A DNA stretch of 64,000 bases from Ga0077555 sp033764055 (GTDB lineage Bacteria > Pseudomonadota > Alphaproteobacteria > Rhizobiales > Hyphomicrobiaceae), in the NCBI GenBank assembly GCA_033764055.1, contig JANRJI010000077.1:4720-68719 (forward strand). Reading direction: 5' to 3'. Positions 8,614-17,160 of the stretch are shown in pieces; position 1 is the stretch's first letter; every line of letters starts with the position of its first letter. Made by a program: the position numbers and the translations under genes. A model generated the notes under the pieces. The model saw only the letters and a list, made by a program, of their open reading frames with translations, did not search any database and had not been told where the DNA came from.

Positions 8614-8853
8614 GGGCTCGTCTCCTCGCAAGCGTTGCCGGCGGGCTCGAACCCGCTCTCTCGAGGCCTCGGCTGCAGGCTTTTCGTGCTGTCGCGAGGC
8701 CATATTGCTCGAGCACGCGTCGTGGTCTCGTGCGGCCCTTGCCGAAGCCGGCCGACGGCGGAGGCTGCCATGCGTCCGACGTCGGCGGGAGTGAGCCGAA
8801 CGCGGGCGCGAGTGCCGCGAAAAACCTTGCCATGGGTATCGATCGCCCGCAAA

Positions 8854-8874
8854 TATGTCAACATGACTGACATA
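8854..8874. promoter_or_regulatory. palindromic operator candidate overlapping the marR start
   Basis: The perfect inverted repeat TATGTCA-N7-TGACATA contains a nested palindrome GTCA-ACA-TGAC at 8857-8867. The ATG of the MarR-family gene (8863) lies inside it. MarR dimers bind such palindromes and commonly repress their own gene, so autoregulation is likely. Control of the divergent ilvE gene from the same site is possible but it lies about 350 bp away. Confidence 0.5.
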
Positions 8875-9420
8875 AATCCGCGCGCCCGGGACGACACCGC
8901 GAAAGGCGAGGCCGCGTGCTCCCGGAAGGGGCCGCCCGACGATCCGCGTCTCGTCGCGATGGTCGAGCTGCTGTTCTTCGCCTACCGCGACTTCGTCGGC
9001 GAGCCGGATGCGATCCTGGCCGAGATCGGTTTCGGACGGGCCCATCACCGGGTGCTGCATTTCGTGAACCGCAACCCGGGCCTGCGCGTCGCCGACCTCC
9101 TCGGAATCCTGAAGATCACCAAGCAGAGTCTCGCCCGCGTCCTGAAGCAGCTGGTCGACGAGGGTTATATCGAGCAGGCGACAGGCGCGAGCGACAGGCG
9201 CGAGCGGCGCCTGCATCTCACGACGAAAGGCCGCAATCTCGCCACACGGCTGCTCGACCTCCAGACGCAGCGGCTCGGCAAGGCGCTGGCTGCTGCCGGT
9301 CCCGGCTCGGAGCAGGCTGCCGCCGCATTCCTCGCCGGCGTCATCGAGGCACCGGATCAGGCCGCTGCCGCAGCCCTCGTCGCCCGTGCTACAGGTGGTG
9401 GCCGCCAGCGCGCGCCGTAG
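8863..9420 (+). CDS. MarR-family transcriptional regulator (PetP-like)
   Basis: This 185-residue protein has a winged-helix core of the MarR family: VLHFVNRNPGLRVADLLGIL (helices 1-2), TKQSLARVLKQLVDEGYI (recognition helix) and DRRERRLHLTTKGRNLATRL (wing). The ATG at 8863 sits in a palindrome and gives normal family length; upstream in-frame codons look non-coding. It is followed 19 bp later by an OmpR-type response regulator. This is the order seen for petP-petR in Rhodobacter capsulatus, and similar pairs are common in alphaproteobacteria. Confidence 0.9.
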   Translation: MTDINPRARDDTAKGEAACSRKGPPDDPRLVAMVELLFFAYRDFVGEPDAILAEIGFGRAHHRVLHFVNRNPGLRVADLLGILKITKQSLARVLKQLVDEGYIEQATGASDRRERRLHLTTKGRNLATRLLDLQTQRLGKALAAAGPGSEQAAAAFLAGVIEAPDQAAAAALVARATGGGRQRAP

Positions 9421-9439
9421 CTCTTACGGGGGGGAATCG

Positions 9440-10156
9440 ATGACGACCGAGCAGCCCGCAGTGCGCCGCGAGCCTCCTCCCGACAATGCGCCCCACATCC
9501 TGGTCGTCGACGACGATCAACGGATCCGCGAGCTCCTCGCCCGGTTCCTGCTCGAGCAGGGCTTCCGCGTCTCGACCGCACTGGATGCAAAGGCGGCCCG
9601 CTCCGCCCTGCGGGGGCTCGCCTTCGATCTGGTCATTCTCGATGTGATGGTGCCCGGCGAGACGGGGCTCGACCTCGCCCGCGACCTCAAGTCGACGTCG
9701 CCGATCCCGATCTGCATGCTGACCGCGCAAGCCGAAGCCGAGCAGCGCATCGCGGGTCTCGAGGCCGGCGTCGACGACTATCTCGCCAAGCCCTTCGAGC
9801 CGCGTGAGCTGCTGCTGCGTGTGCGCAACATCCTGCGGCGGGGAAAGGCGGCGGGCGCCCCCAGGGAGGAGGTGCAGATGGGCGACTTCACGTTCCACGT
9901 GTCGCGCGGCGAGCTCAAGCGCGGGAGCGAGGCCATCAAGCTCACCGAGCGCGAGCGCGACCTGCTCCGCTTCTTCGCCGGCCGGCCGGGGACACCCATC
10001 GCGCGCCACGAGCTCGCCAGCGACGAATCGACGGGCAGCGAGCGCGCCATCGACGTCCAGATCAATCGCCTCCGGCGCAAGATCGAGGCCGACCCTTCCA
10101 ATCCCGTCTATTTGCAGACCGTGCGCGGCAAGGGCTACATCCTCTACGTCGACTAG
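9440..10156 (+). CDS. OmpR-family two-component response regulator (PetR-like)
   Basis: This 238-residue protein has a receiver domain (residues about 19-133) with acidic pocket VVDDD, phospho-acceptor Asp68 in LVILDVMVPGE and the conserved Lys in LAKPFEP. It is followed by a winged-helix DNA-binding domain (about 145-238) with LTERERDLLRFF and DVQINRLRRKIE. ATG 9440 is chosen because the residues before it do not fit the family. The sensor kinase follows after 36 bp, so they probably form a cognate pair. PetR is the best-known relative; the regulon here is unknown. Confidence 0.92.
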   Translation: MTTEQPAVRREPPPDNAPHILVVDDDQRIRELLARFLLEQGFRVSTALDAKAARSALRGLAFDLVILDVMVPGETGLDLARDLKSTSPIPICMLTAQAEAEQRIAGLEAGVDDYLAKPFEPRELLLRVRNILRRGKAAGAPREEVQMGDFTFHVSRGELKRGSEAIKLTERERDLLRFFAGRPGTPIARHELASDESTGSERAIDVQINRLRRKIEADPSNPVYLQTVRGKGYILYVD

Positions 10157-10192
10157 CGTCGCGACAGGGCCAACCTCCCGGGGAAAACGCGT

Positions 10193-11644
10193 GTGAACGG
10201 TGCCATCGCAGCAGCGGATCAGAATGAGGCGCCTGCGGCCACTGCAGCGGCTCGGGCGCCGGGTGGCCCCTCGCGGCGCAGGCTCCGGACGATGCTCGGC
10301 GAGCTGACGGCGCCCGTGGCAGGACTGCTGGCGGCCGTGCTGCCGACCGGGCTCTACGCGCGCGCGCTGCTGATCATCATCACGCCCATCGTGCTGCTCG
10401 AGAGCGTCGTGGCGTTCTCTTTCATGGAGCGGCACTGGCAGGCCGTGACGCGGCGACTGTCCGAAGCGACCGCGCGCGACATCGCCGCGCTCATCGACGT
10501 CTACGAGGACTACCGCGGTGAGGACCAGCATGCGCGGCTGCTGGAGATGGCGAGGGAGCGCCTCGGCCTGTCGATGCGTATCCTGCCCGCCGGCGATCTG
10601 CCGGCAACGCAGCCGAAGCCGTTCTTCACGCTGCTCGACCGCACCCTGTCGCGCGAGATCGCCAAGCAGGTGAGCTACCCCTTCTGGATCGACACCGTCG
10701 GCCAGTCCGACCACGTGGAGATCCGCGTCAAGCACCAGAGCGCCGTGCTCGGCTTCCTCGCGCGGCGCAGCCAGACCTACGCCTCGAACTCCCACATCTT
10801 CCTGATGTGGATGGTCGGCACGTCGGTCGTGCTGTTGACCGTGGCCATTCTGTTCCTGCGCAATCAGATCCGCCCCATCCTGCGCCTCGCAGAAGCAGCC
10901 GACGCCTTCGGCAAGGGCCGGCCGGTGCCGGACGACTTCCGTCCGCGCGGCGCGCGGGAGGTGCGGCAGGCGAGCCAGGCCTTTCTCGAGATGCGCGAGC
11001 GCATCACCCAGCACGTCGAGCAGCGCACCACGATGCTGGCCGGCGTCAGCCACGACCTGCGCACCGTGCTGACCCGGTTGCGCCTGCAGCTCGCCTTCCT
11101 CGGCGACGGACCCGAGATCGCGGCAATGAAGGCCGACCTCAAGGAAATGCAGCACATGCTCGAGGACTACCTCGCCTTCGCCAAGGGCGACGGCGGCGAG
11201 GTGGCCACCCGCACGCATGTGCGGACGCTGCTCGAGGAGATCGTTGCCGAGACACAGCACCTCGGAGTCCCGGCGACGCTGAAGATCCGGCGCCGGCGAC
11301 GCGAGCTGACCATCCCGCTCAAGCGCAATGCGATGAAGCGGGCCATCACCAACCTCGTCTCGAACGCTGCCCGTTTCGGTGACCAGATCGTGATCCGCGC
11401 CGCCACTGAGCGCGGGTGGCTGCGCATCGAGGTCGACGACAACGGCCCGGGCATCCCGAAGGAGGAGCGCGAGAACGTCTTCCGGCCATTCTATCGCCTC
11501 GACGATGCGCGCAATCAGGACGAGGGGAATTCAGGCCTCGGGCTGGCCATCGCGCGCGATATCGCCAAGAGCCACGGCGGCGACGTGACGCTCGGCGAAA
11601 GCTCGATGGGAGGCCTGCGCGCCATCATCCGGGTGCCTCTGTGA
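10193..11644 (+). CDS. membrane sensor histidine kinase
   Basis: This is a 483-residue two-component sensor. Predicted membrane segments at about 57-79 and 200-224 enclose a periplasmic region of about 120 residues. A HAMP linker follows. The HisKA box has His287 in GVSHDLRTVLTRLRLQL. The ATPase domain has its N box in NLVSNAARFGD and glycine boxes DDNGPGIPKEE and GNSGLGLAIARDI. The GTG start has GGGGA 8 bases upstream. It sits after the OmpR-type regulator, its likely partner, and its TGA overlaps the GTG of the cupin gene by 4 bases. The arrangement resembles EnvZ/OmpR-type systems. Confidence 0.93.
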   Translation: MNGAIAAADQNEAPAATAAARAPGGPSRRRLRTMLGELTAPVAGLLAAVLPTGLYARALLIIITPIVLLESVVAFSFMERHWQAVTRRLSEATARDIAALIDVYEDYRGEDQHARLLEMARERLGLSMRILPAGDLPATQPKPFFTLLDRTLSREIAKQVSYPFWIDTVGQSDHVEIRVKHQSAVLGFLARRSQTYASNSHIFLMWMVGTSVVLLTVAILFLRNQIRPILRLAEAADAFGKGRPVPDDFRPRGAREVRQASQAFLEMRERITQHVEQRTTMLAGVSHDLRTVLTRLRLQLAFLGDGPEIAAMKADLKEMQHMLEDYLAFAKGDGGEVATRTHVRTLLEEIVAETQHLGVPATLKIRRRRRELTIPLKRNAMKRAITNLVSNAARFGDQIVIRAATERGWLRIEVDDNGPGIPKEERENVFRPFYRLDDARNQDEGNSGLGLAIARDIAKSHGGDVTLGESSMGGLRAIIRVPL

Positions 11645-12102
11645 CCGGTGCAACGGTGCCGTTGGCGGGCGCTGGGGAGGTGATCCGGCGTCTCGACCTC
11701 GCCCCGCACCCGGAGGGCGGCTGGTATCGGGAGACGTTCCGTGACCCTGCGGCTACCACCACCGGACGTGCCTGCTCGACGGCGATCTACTTTCTGCTGA
11801 CTGAAGGCGAAACGTCCCGTTGGCACCGCGTCGACGCAGCCGAGGTCTGGCACTGGTACGCCGGCGCACCACTCGAGCTCGCGGTGTCGCCGGACGCCGG
11901 CGTTCCTCCGGCCACGCTGACGCTCAGCGCCGACCTTGCGTCCGGCCACGCGCCGCAGATCGTCGTGCCGGCCGGCCATTGGCAGCAGGCTCGATCGCTC
12001 GGCGCATGGACGCTCGTCGGCTGCACGGTCGCGCCGGCCTTCGAGTTTACCGGATTCGAGTTGGCGGCTCCGGACTTCGCCCCGGGCAGCCGCCGCACCT
12101 GA
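11641..12102 (+). CDS. cupin-domain protein, DUF985 family
   Basis: This is a 153-residue single-domain cupin. The segments LDLAPHPEGGWYRETFR, STAIYFLLTEGETSRWHRV and EVWHWYAGAPLEL match DUF985 proteins, a family with a double-stranded beta-helix fold and mostly unknown substrates. The start codon GTG overlaps the kinase stop (GTGA), so it is translated as the last gene of the regulator operon. Whether it has a role in signalling or is simply a passenger cannot be told. Confidence 0.85.
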   Translation: MTGATVPLAGAGEVIRRLDLAPHPEGGWYRETFRDPAATTTGRACSTAIYFLLTEGETSRWHRVDAAEVWHWYAGAPLELAVSPDAGVPPATLTLSADLASGHAPQIVVPAGHWQQARSLGAWTLVGCTVAPAFEFTGFELAAPDFAPGSRRT

Positions 12103-12117
12103 GGGGCCCCCCGCCTG

Positions 12118-13203
12118 CTATTCCGCTGCCGCCCGATGCGGCGACGCGGCCATCCGCTGGACGTGCGGCAGCACCTCCTTGGCGAAGAGGCGCAGCATGC
12201 CGAGCGTCCGCTCCGGTCCGTAATAGGGCGGATAATGCAGCATCAGCGAGGTCGCCCCCGCCCGCCGGAACTCCTCGATGCGTCGGATGACCGTATCGGG
12301 CGAGCCGTGCAGCAGCGTCGTCTTGGCAAGATGGTCGTAGGCGAAGGCAGATTCGTCGTACTTCTCGGTGACCTCGCCGAGGTAGCGGCCCGTGTTGCCG
12401 CCACCGAGGAAGCTCTTCATGTGACGCACGATGCCCGCCTCGCTCTCCTCGCGCGCCTTGGCATCCGTCGGCGCGACATAGACCATGCGCGCCACATCGA
12501 CCTCGCCGAAGGCAGGATTCCGATCTAAGGGCGCCGTCGCCTCCGCCATGTGGCGACGATAGTGCGCGACATGCGCCGCGATCGTCTCGACCGACGGCAG
12601 CGACGACTGCATGAGGCCGAAACCGTTGCGTGCGGCGTAGGCCATCGAGCGCTCCGTCCCCGCGGCCAGGAACAGCGGCGGATGCGGCTGCTGCACCGGC
12701 CGTGGCAGGATCTCGTAGCCGTCTTCGATCTCGAAGTTGTAATAGCGGCCGGACGCGCTGACGCGCTTCTCGTGGAAACCCCTGAGGATCAGCGGCACGG
12801 CCTCCTCCTGCATCTCGCGCCGCTGCTCGTAGTCGACGCCGAGGCCATCGAACTCGTAGGGCCGATAGCCCGAGCCGAGGCCGAGCTGGAAGCGCCCGTT
12901 GCTCAAGATGTCCACGAACGCCGCATTCTCGACGATACGCAGCGGATGGTGCAACGGCACCACCATCACCCCGGCACTGAGTTTGATGCGGCTGGTCTTG
13001 CCAGCGAGGTAGCAGAGGTAGCTGAACGGATCCGGCAGGATGCCATACCGGTTCGAGAAGTGGTGCTCGGCAATCCAGATGCTGTCGAACCCGAGCTGCT
13101 CGGCCTCGAGCACCTCACGGGTCGTGCGCTCGTGGACGGCGTGATGCGGATAGGGCTCGGTCGCAGGATCGGGATGCGACGTGAAGAGGACACCGATCTT
13201 CAT
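12118..13203 (-). CDS. LLM-class flavin-dependent oxidoreductase
   Basis: This 361-residue protein is of the bacterial luciferase-like monooxygenase superfamily. It starts MKIGVLFTSHPDP and has WIAEHHFSNRYG, RIKLSAGVMVVPLHHPLRI and NGRFQLGLGSGYRPYEFDGL, the usual TIM-barrel flavin-binding segments. A long insertion and a C-terminal RRIEEFRRAGATSLMLHY helix are also family features. Such enzymes use FMNH2 or F420 to oxidise diverse substrates; the substrate is not predictable here. The frame extends to 13278 but ATG 13203 is the natural start. It converges with the cupin gene. Confidence 0.9.
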   Translation of the reverse strand: MKIGVLFTSHPDPATEPYPHHAVHERTTREVLEAEQLGFDSIWIAEHHFSNRYGILPDPFSYLCYLAGKTSRIKLSAGVMVVPLHHPLRIVENAAFVDILSNGRFQLGLGSGYRPYEFDGLGVDYEQRREMQEEAVPLILRGFHEKRVSASGRYYNFEIEDGYEILPRPVQQPHPPLFLAAGTERSMAYAARNGFGLMQSSLPSVETIAAHVAHYRRHMAEATAPLDRNPAFGEVDVARMVYVAPTDAKAREESEAGIVRHMKSFLGGGNTGRYLGEVTEKYDESAFAYDHLAKTTLLHGSPDTVIRRIEEFRRAGATSLMLHYPPYYGPERTLGMLRLFAKEVLPHVQRMAASPHRAAAE

Positions 13204-13371
13204 GGCTGGAGCTCCAGGACAGAGAACGCTCCACACGTGTCGAAGGTGGAGCTTCGACGCGCAGGGTGGCGCACCCACCCGCGCAGGACAATCGGACTTC
13301 GACGCGGCGCGGCATGCTGACGCCGGAGCACGACCGGGGGCGGTGGCGATCCACCTCGCCGCGGCTCCCGA

Positions 13372-13788
13372 TCAGCCGAGCTCGATGCGCAGCTTCGTCA
13401 CGCCGAGCATGATCTCGTCGCCGGGGCCGACCTTGGTCTCGCCCTCGAGCATCCTGCCGTTCACCTTGATCGGGTTCTGCTTGCCGTTGTCGCTGAGCGT
13501 GCACACACCCTTGTTGCAGGTGAGATAGGCGTGGTGCTCGCGATGGATGGCAGCATCACCGAAATCGATTGCCACCACGTTCTTCGTGGCATCCCGGCCG
13601 ATGGAATTGGAGCCCTGGTAGAACTCGATCGACTGCCCCTTGCCTGGACCATCGGTGACGATGAGGCGACCGACGCGCACCGAGCGCACGGTCGTCATCA
13701 TGTTGTCCATGTCGGCAGGGGCCCGCTGGCCTCGGTCGGCAGGAATGATCTGAGTTGCCGGCTCGCCGGGCTTTGCAGGCTTGGCCAT
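13372..13788 (-). CDS. FHA-domain protein
   Basis: This 138-residue soluble protein is almost entirely one forkhead-associated domain (about residues 40-138), which binds phosphothreonine peptides. Key residues are SNSIGRDATKNVV (GR of the first loop), AAIHREHHAYL (SxxH-like region with Ile-His in place of Ser) and NPIKVNGRML (NG turn). ATG 13788 is favoured over 13800 because GGAGAG precedes it. It lies 44 bp after the antiporter that carries its own FHA domain, so the two form an operon. No Ser/Thr kinase gene is visible in the window. Confidence 0.85.
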   Translation of the reverse strand: MAKPAKPGEPATQIIPADRGQRAPADMDNMMTTVRSVRVGRLIVTDGPGKGQSIEFYQGSNSIGRDATKNVVAIDFGDAAIHREHHAYLTCNKGVCTLSDNGKQNPIKVNGRMLEGETKVGPGDEIMLGVTKLRIELG

Positions 13789-13832
13789 TGCACTCTCCAT
13801 CGCATCAGGCTGCCGAGGCAGCTGCTGCAGCT

Positions 13833-15584
13833 TCAGCTCGCGCGCGGAACGTAGTGGAACGTGAACGGCGGGGCATCACCGAGCGCCACCTTGTCGCCCT
13901 CTGCGAGGACGGCATGCTCATGCGCGACGCCGTTGATCAGGATCGGGTTGGCGTCGGCCCTGTCGGCGGTCAGGTTGTGGATCTCGAACTTGCCGTCGTG
14001 CGTGAGTGTCAGCCGCGCATGATGACGCGAGACGCGAATATCGTTGATATGGATATCGTCCTCGCTGTGGCGGCCGAGCACAACATTAGGCGCCGCGACC
14101 GGGAAGTTGCCGATATCGTCGGGGAACGCCAGCCTCGCGAGCACGTTTCCGGCGGTCAGTGCGGGCGTCGCAGAAACCGGGGCCCCATCGACCAAGATCG
14201 GTGTCTCCGAGGCCTTTCTGCCGCCGTCCTTGAGCTCGTCGCCGTAGATGCGGAACATGGCGCGCATGGCTGGGGTCGGCAGGCCGGTCGAGAACATGCA
14301 CATGAAGACGGCGGCCGAGAACATGAGCGGCGACACGACCTCCTTCTCGAGGAACACAACGATCACGATCAGGCCCATCAGGCCTTTGGTCTGCAGAAGC
14401 ATGCCTATGCTCATGGCGAACGGCCAGCTTTCGCCAGTCATGCGCGCGGCAACGCCGTGGCCGATCATCTTGCCGAAGACGCAGAGGAACGAGCTGATCA
14501 GGAACAGGATCCAGACGTTCGGATCGAAGAAGTCGAAGACCGTGTTCAAGCCCGTGTTCAGGAAGAAGAACGGCATCAGGACGAGGATGGTCGTCTGGTC
14601 CAGGCGGTGGGCCGCCATCTCGCGCACCTTGTCCGGCAGGAAGTATCCGGCAACGAACGCGCCGAGCACCGGGTGAAGCTCCGTGATGCCGGTGATGGCG
14701 GAGGAGATGAAGATCGACAGGGCCGTCAGCGTCAGGATGGCGCTTTCAGGCGCCTCCTGACGCAGCAGCCGGTCGAACACGGGCGAGATGACGAGCTTGA
14801 TGAAACCGATCGAGAGCAAGGCGCCGGCGGCGGCCTTCGACAGGGCGACCGGCAGGCTGCCGCCCAGCGCCAGCGCGACGACGATCCCGAGGCCGAGCCA
14901 CATCATCGTGTCGGCGATGCTGGCCGCTGCCAGAGCCACGGCGCCCATGCGCCGGCGTGTGATATCCAGTCCCCGCAGGATGAGGGCCAGAACGGGCAGC
15001 GCCGACACTGCGATCACGAGCCCGAACGCGATCGGGAAATTGACCAGGCTGGCATTGGCGCCGCGCGCGGCCGGGAAGTAGAGGTAGATGAAGTATCCGG
15101 CGACCGTAGCGAGGGCCCACCCGAACAGCATGCCGTTGAAGCCGATGGACAGCACGGATCGGCCCGACTTGCGGATCAACTCCTTGTCGGCATCGGTGCC
15201 GGCGATGAAGCCGAACAGACAGACCGCGATGGTTGCAACCGACGCGATGCCGGCGGCCCGGTTGACGATCTGGGTGCCGTGATAGCACGTCGTCCCGAAG
15301 ATGGCGTTGAACAGCTCGCGGGCCTGCGGGTTGGTGCAGGCGTTCACAGGCTTCGACGGGTCAAAGTGCGGGCTCGGATTGAAGAACGCGGCATCGATGG
15401 CGCCGAAGATCGATGGGCCAAGCAGCACGCCCGAGAAAATCTGCACGACGCCGAGTGGAAACCACCTCTCGAGCCCCAGCACCCGCCACAGGAAGTACGG
15501 GAAGAAGACGATGATACAAGCCTGAACGAGCAAAATGTACGGCGGCTTCAGCTCCTGGAGAAGATGGACAAGCTCCGAATACAT
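13833..15584 (-). CDS. cation:proton antiporter (CPA2/Kef-like) with C-terminal FHA domain
   Basis: This 583-residue protein has a monovalent cation:proton antiporter-type membrane domain of about 12 hydrophobic segments (residues about 20-440), including FSGVLLGPSIFG, HPVLGAFVAGYFLPD and LLQTKGLMGLIVIVV. A linker of about 40 residues leads to an FHA domain (about 485-583) with VVLGRHSEDDIHIND, VSRHHARLTLTHDG and NPILINGVAHEHA. The FHA core residues Gly-Arg, Ser-x-x-His and Asn-Gly are all present. A phosphothreonine-binding domain in place of the usual TrkA-N/RCK nucleotide-sensing domain is uncommon. It implies that transport is gated or localised by a phosphoprotein partner, perhaps the FHA protein encoded next. 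Confidence 0.88.
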   Translation of the reverse strand: MYSELVHLLQELKPPYILLVQACIIVFFPYFLWRVLGLERWFPLGVVQIFSGVLLGPSIFGAIDAAFFNPSPHFDPSKPVNACTNPQARELFNAIFGTTCYHGTQIVNRAAGIASVATIAVCLFGFIAGTDADKELIRKSGRSVLSIGFNGMLFGWALATVAGYFIYLYFPAARGANASLVNFPIAFGLVIAVSALPVLALILRGLDITRRRMGAVALAAASIADTMMWLGLGIVVALALGGSLPVALSKAAAGALLSIGFIKLVISPVFDRLLRQEAPESAILTLTALSIFISSAITGITELHPVLGAFVAGYFLPDKVREMAAHRLDQTTILVLMPFFFLNTGLNTVFDFFDPNVWILFLISSFLCVFGKMIGHGVAARMTGESWPFAMSIGMLLQTKGLMGLIVIVVFLEKEVVSPLMFSAAVFMCMFSTGLPTPAMRAMFRIYGDELKDGGRKASETPILVDGAPVSATPALTAGNVLARLAFPDDIGNFPVAAPNVVLGRHSEDDIHINDIRVSRHHARLTLTHDGKFEIHNLTADRADANPILINGVAHEHAVLAEGDKVALGDAPPFTFHYVPRAS

Positions 15585-15871
15585 GTCTCGCTTTACCTAT
15601 CTGGCAGGAGTGGCACACCAAGCAGCTGTTGCAGCCCAACGCCAGCGCTGCAACGCGCCCACAAAATCCCACATTGCCGGGGTTTCGACAATCGAGAAAA
15701 CACGACACTGCCACTCGGATTAACAACCAAAGTGAATGCTGAAAGCGACGATCTGAGCACACCGGATCGCCGTCGAGATGGCATGGCCAGGGCCGGCTTT
15801 TCCGGGCTTTTCTGACGCTGCCGCGCTCGCTACAGTTTTCCGGCAGCAGACCGAAGGCGGGACCTAAGACG

Positions 15872-17053
15872 ATGGCAAGCACCAAGACCCTCACCGAGCA
15901 CGAAGCCCGGATCTGCGCCTGGCTCACCGAGCAGAAGCCGGCGATGCTGAGGCTGCTCGAGGAGGTCGTCAACATCGACAGCGGCAGCTACGACAAGGCT
16001 GGCGTCGATCGGGTCGGCGACCGCTTCGTCGGCTTCTTCGAGGCCGAGGGAATGCCGGTCCGGATCGAGCCCCTCGAGGCGCTCGGCAACGCCATCCACA
16101 TCCGCTTGGACGATCAGCCCAGCAACGAGAAGCCAATCGTCCTGATGGGTCATCGCGATACTGTCTTCCCGAAGGGCGAGGCGGGCCGGCGCCCATTCAG
16201 GATCGAGAGCGGGCGCGCCTACGGCCCCGGCGTCGTCGATATGAAGGGCGGTCTCGTGCTCAACGCCTTCGTGCTCGCTGCCTTCAAGCGCTTCGGCGGC
16301 AATCCGGCCCCGCTCGCCAGCCTCATCACGTCCGACGAGGAGATCGCCTCGCCTGGCTGCCGGCCGATCATCGAGCAGGTGGCGCGCGAGGCGCGCTGCG
16401 TCTTCAACTCCGAGCCCGGCCGGCCGACCGGGAACGTGGTCACGGGGCGCAAGGGCGGCGTGTTCATGCGCTTCGAGGTGCTCGGCAAGGCGGCTCACTC
16501 GGGCGGCAATTTCGAGAAGGGGATCTCGGCGATCGGGGAGATCGCCCACAAGATCGTCAAGCTGCACGCCCTGACGGACCTCGGTCGCGGCATCACGGTC
16601 AACGTTGGCCTCGTCAGTGGCGGCCAGTCGGTCAATACCACCGCCCCCCACGCCGAGGGCCGCATCGATCTGCGCTACGTGAAGCCTGGCGACCGCAGCA
16701 CGGCACTCGACGCCATCAGCCGCATCATCGACACGGCGACGGTTGCCGGCACCACAGCCCGGCTCGAGATGCTCGGCGAGTTCATGCCTCTGACCAAGCC
16801 CGCCGGCAGCGACGAGCTGTTCGCGACCTACGTCGACGCCGCCGCCTCGGCAGGCCTCACGGTCGCCGGCGAGTTCTCGGGGGGATGCGCCGATTCGGGC
16901 TTCACCACCGGTGTCGGCTGTCCGACCATCTGCGCTACGGGTCCCGTCGGCGGCAATGCGCATACACCCGAGGAGTATCTCGAGGTCGAGACACTGGTGC
17001 CCCGTGCCCAGGCCCTGGCGCTCGCCATCCTGCGCATGCCGGCCGCCGGGTGA
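15872..17053 (+). CDS. M20-family metallopeptidase, carboxypeptidase G2-like
   Basis: This 393-residue zinc peptidase is related to glutamate carboxypeptidase (CPG2). The two-metal ligand set is visible: His in MGHRDTVFP, Asp in GPGVVDMKGG, the Glu-Glu pair in TSDEEIASPG, Glu in NSEPGRPTG and His near the C-terminus in GGNAHTPEEYLEVE. A dimerisation domain interrupts the catalytic domain (about 195-305: LGKAAHSGGNFEKG). No signal peptide is seen, so it is cytoplasmic. It precedes the aminomutase-like gene by 107 bp on the same strand; a metabolic link is possible but unproven. Confidence 0.92.
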   Translation: MASTKTLTEHEARICAWLTEQKPAMLRLLEEVVNIDSGSYDKAGVDRVGDRFVGFFEAEGMPVRIEPLEALGNAIHIRLDDQPSNEKPIVLMGHRDTVFPKGEAGRRPFRIESGRAYGPGVVDMKGGLVLNAFVLAAFKRFGGNPAPLASLITSDEEIASPGCRPIIEQVAREARCVFNSEPGRPTGNVVTGRKGGVFMRFEVLGKAAHSGGNFEKGISAIGEIAHKIVKLHALTDLGRGITVNVGLVSGGQSVNTTAPHAEGRIDLRYVKPGDRSTALDAISRIIDTATVAGTTARLEMLGEFMPLTKPAGSDELFATYVDAAASAGLTVAGEFSGGCADSGFTTGVGCPTICATGPVGGNAHTPEEYLEVETLVPRAQALALAILRMPAAG

Positions 17054-17160
17054 TGGAACCGGCGCAGTTGACCGCCACCGACTTATCCCCGACCGTGTCG
17101 GTTCGGAGTAGGATTTGCGCGATCGTCCGCCGTTGCGGGCAGAGCGCCAGGAGCCCCGCC

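Noticed and set aside
8641..8656. A tRNA-like T-arm (minus strand GCGGGTTCGAGCCCGC)
   Set aside because: I could not assemble an acceptor stem, D-arm or anticodon arm around it. It is more likely a hairpin in the ilvE leader.
13755..15815. A 686-codon plus-strand frame across the antiporter gene
   Set aside because: It is antisense to the antiporter-FHA gene; its composition is His/Arg/Gln-rich with no hydrophobic core or recognisable motif.
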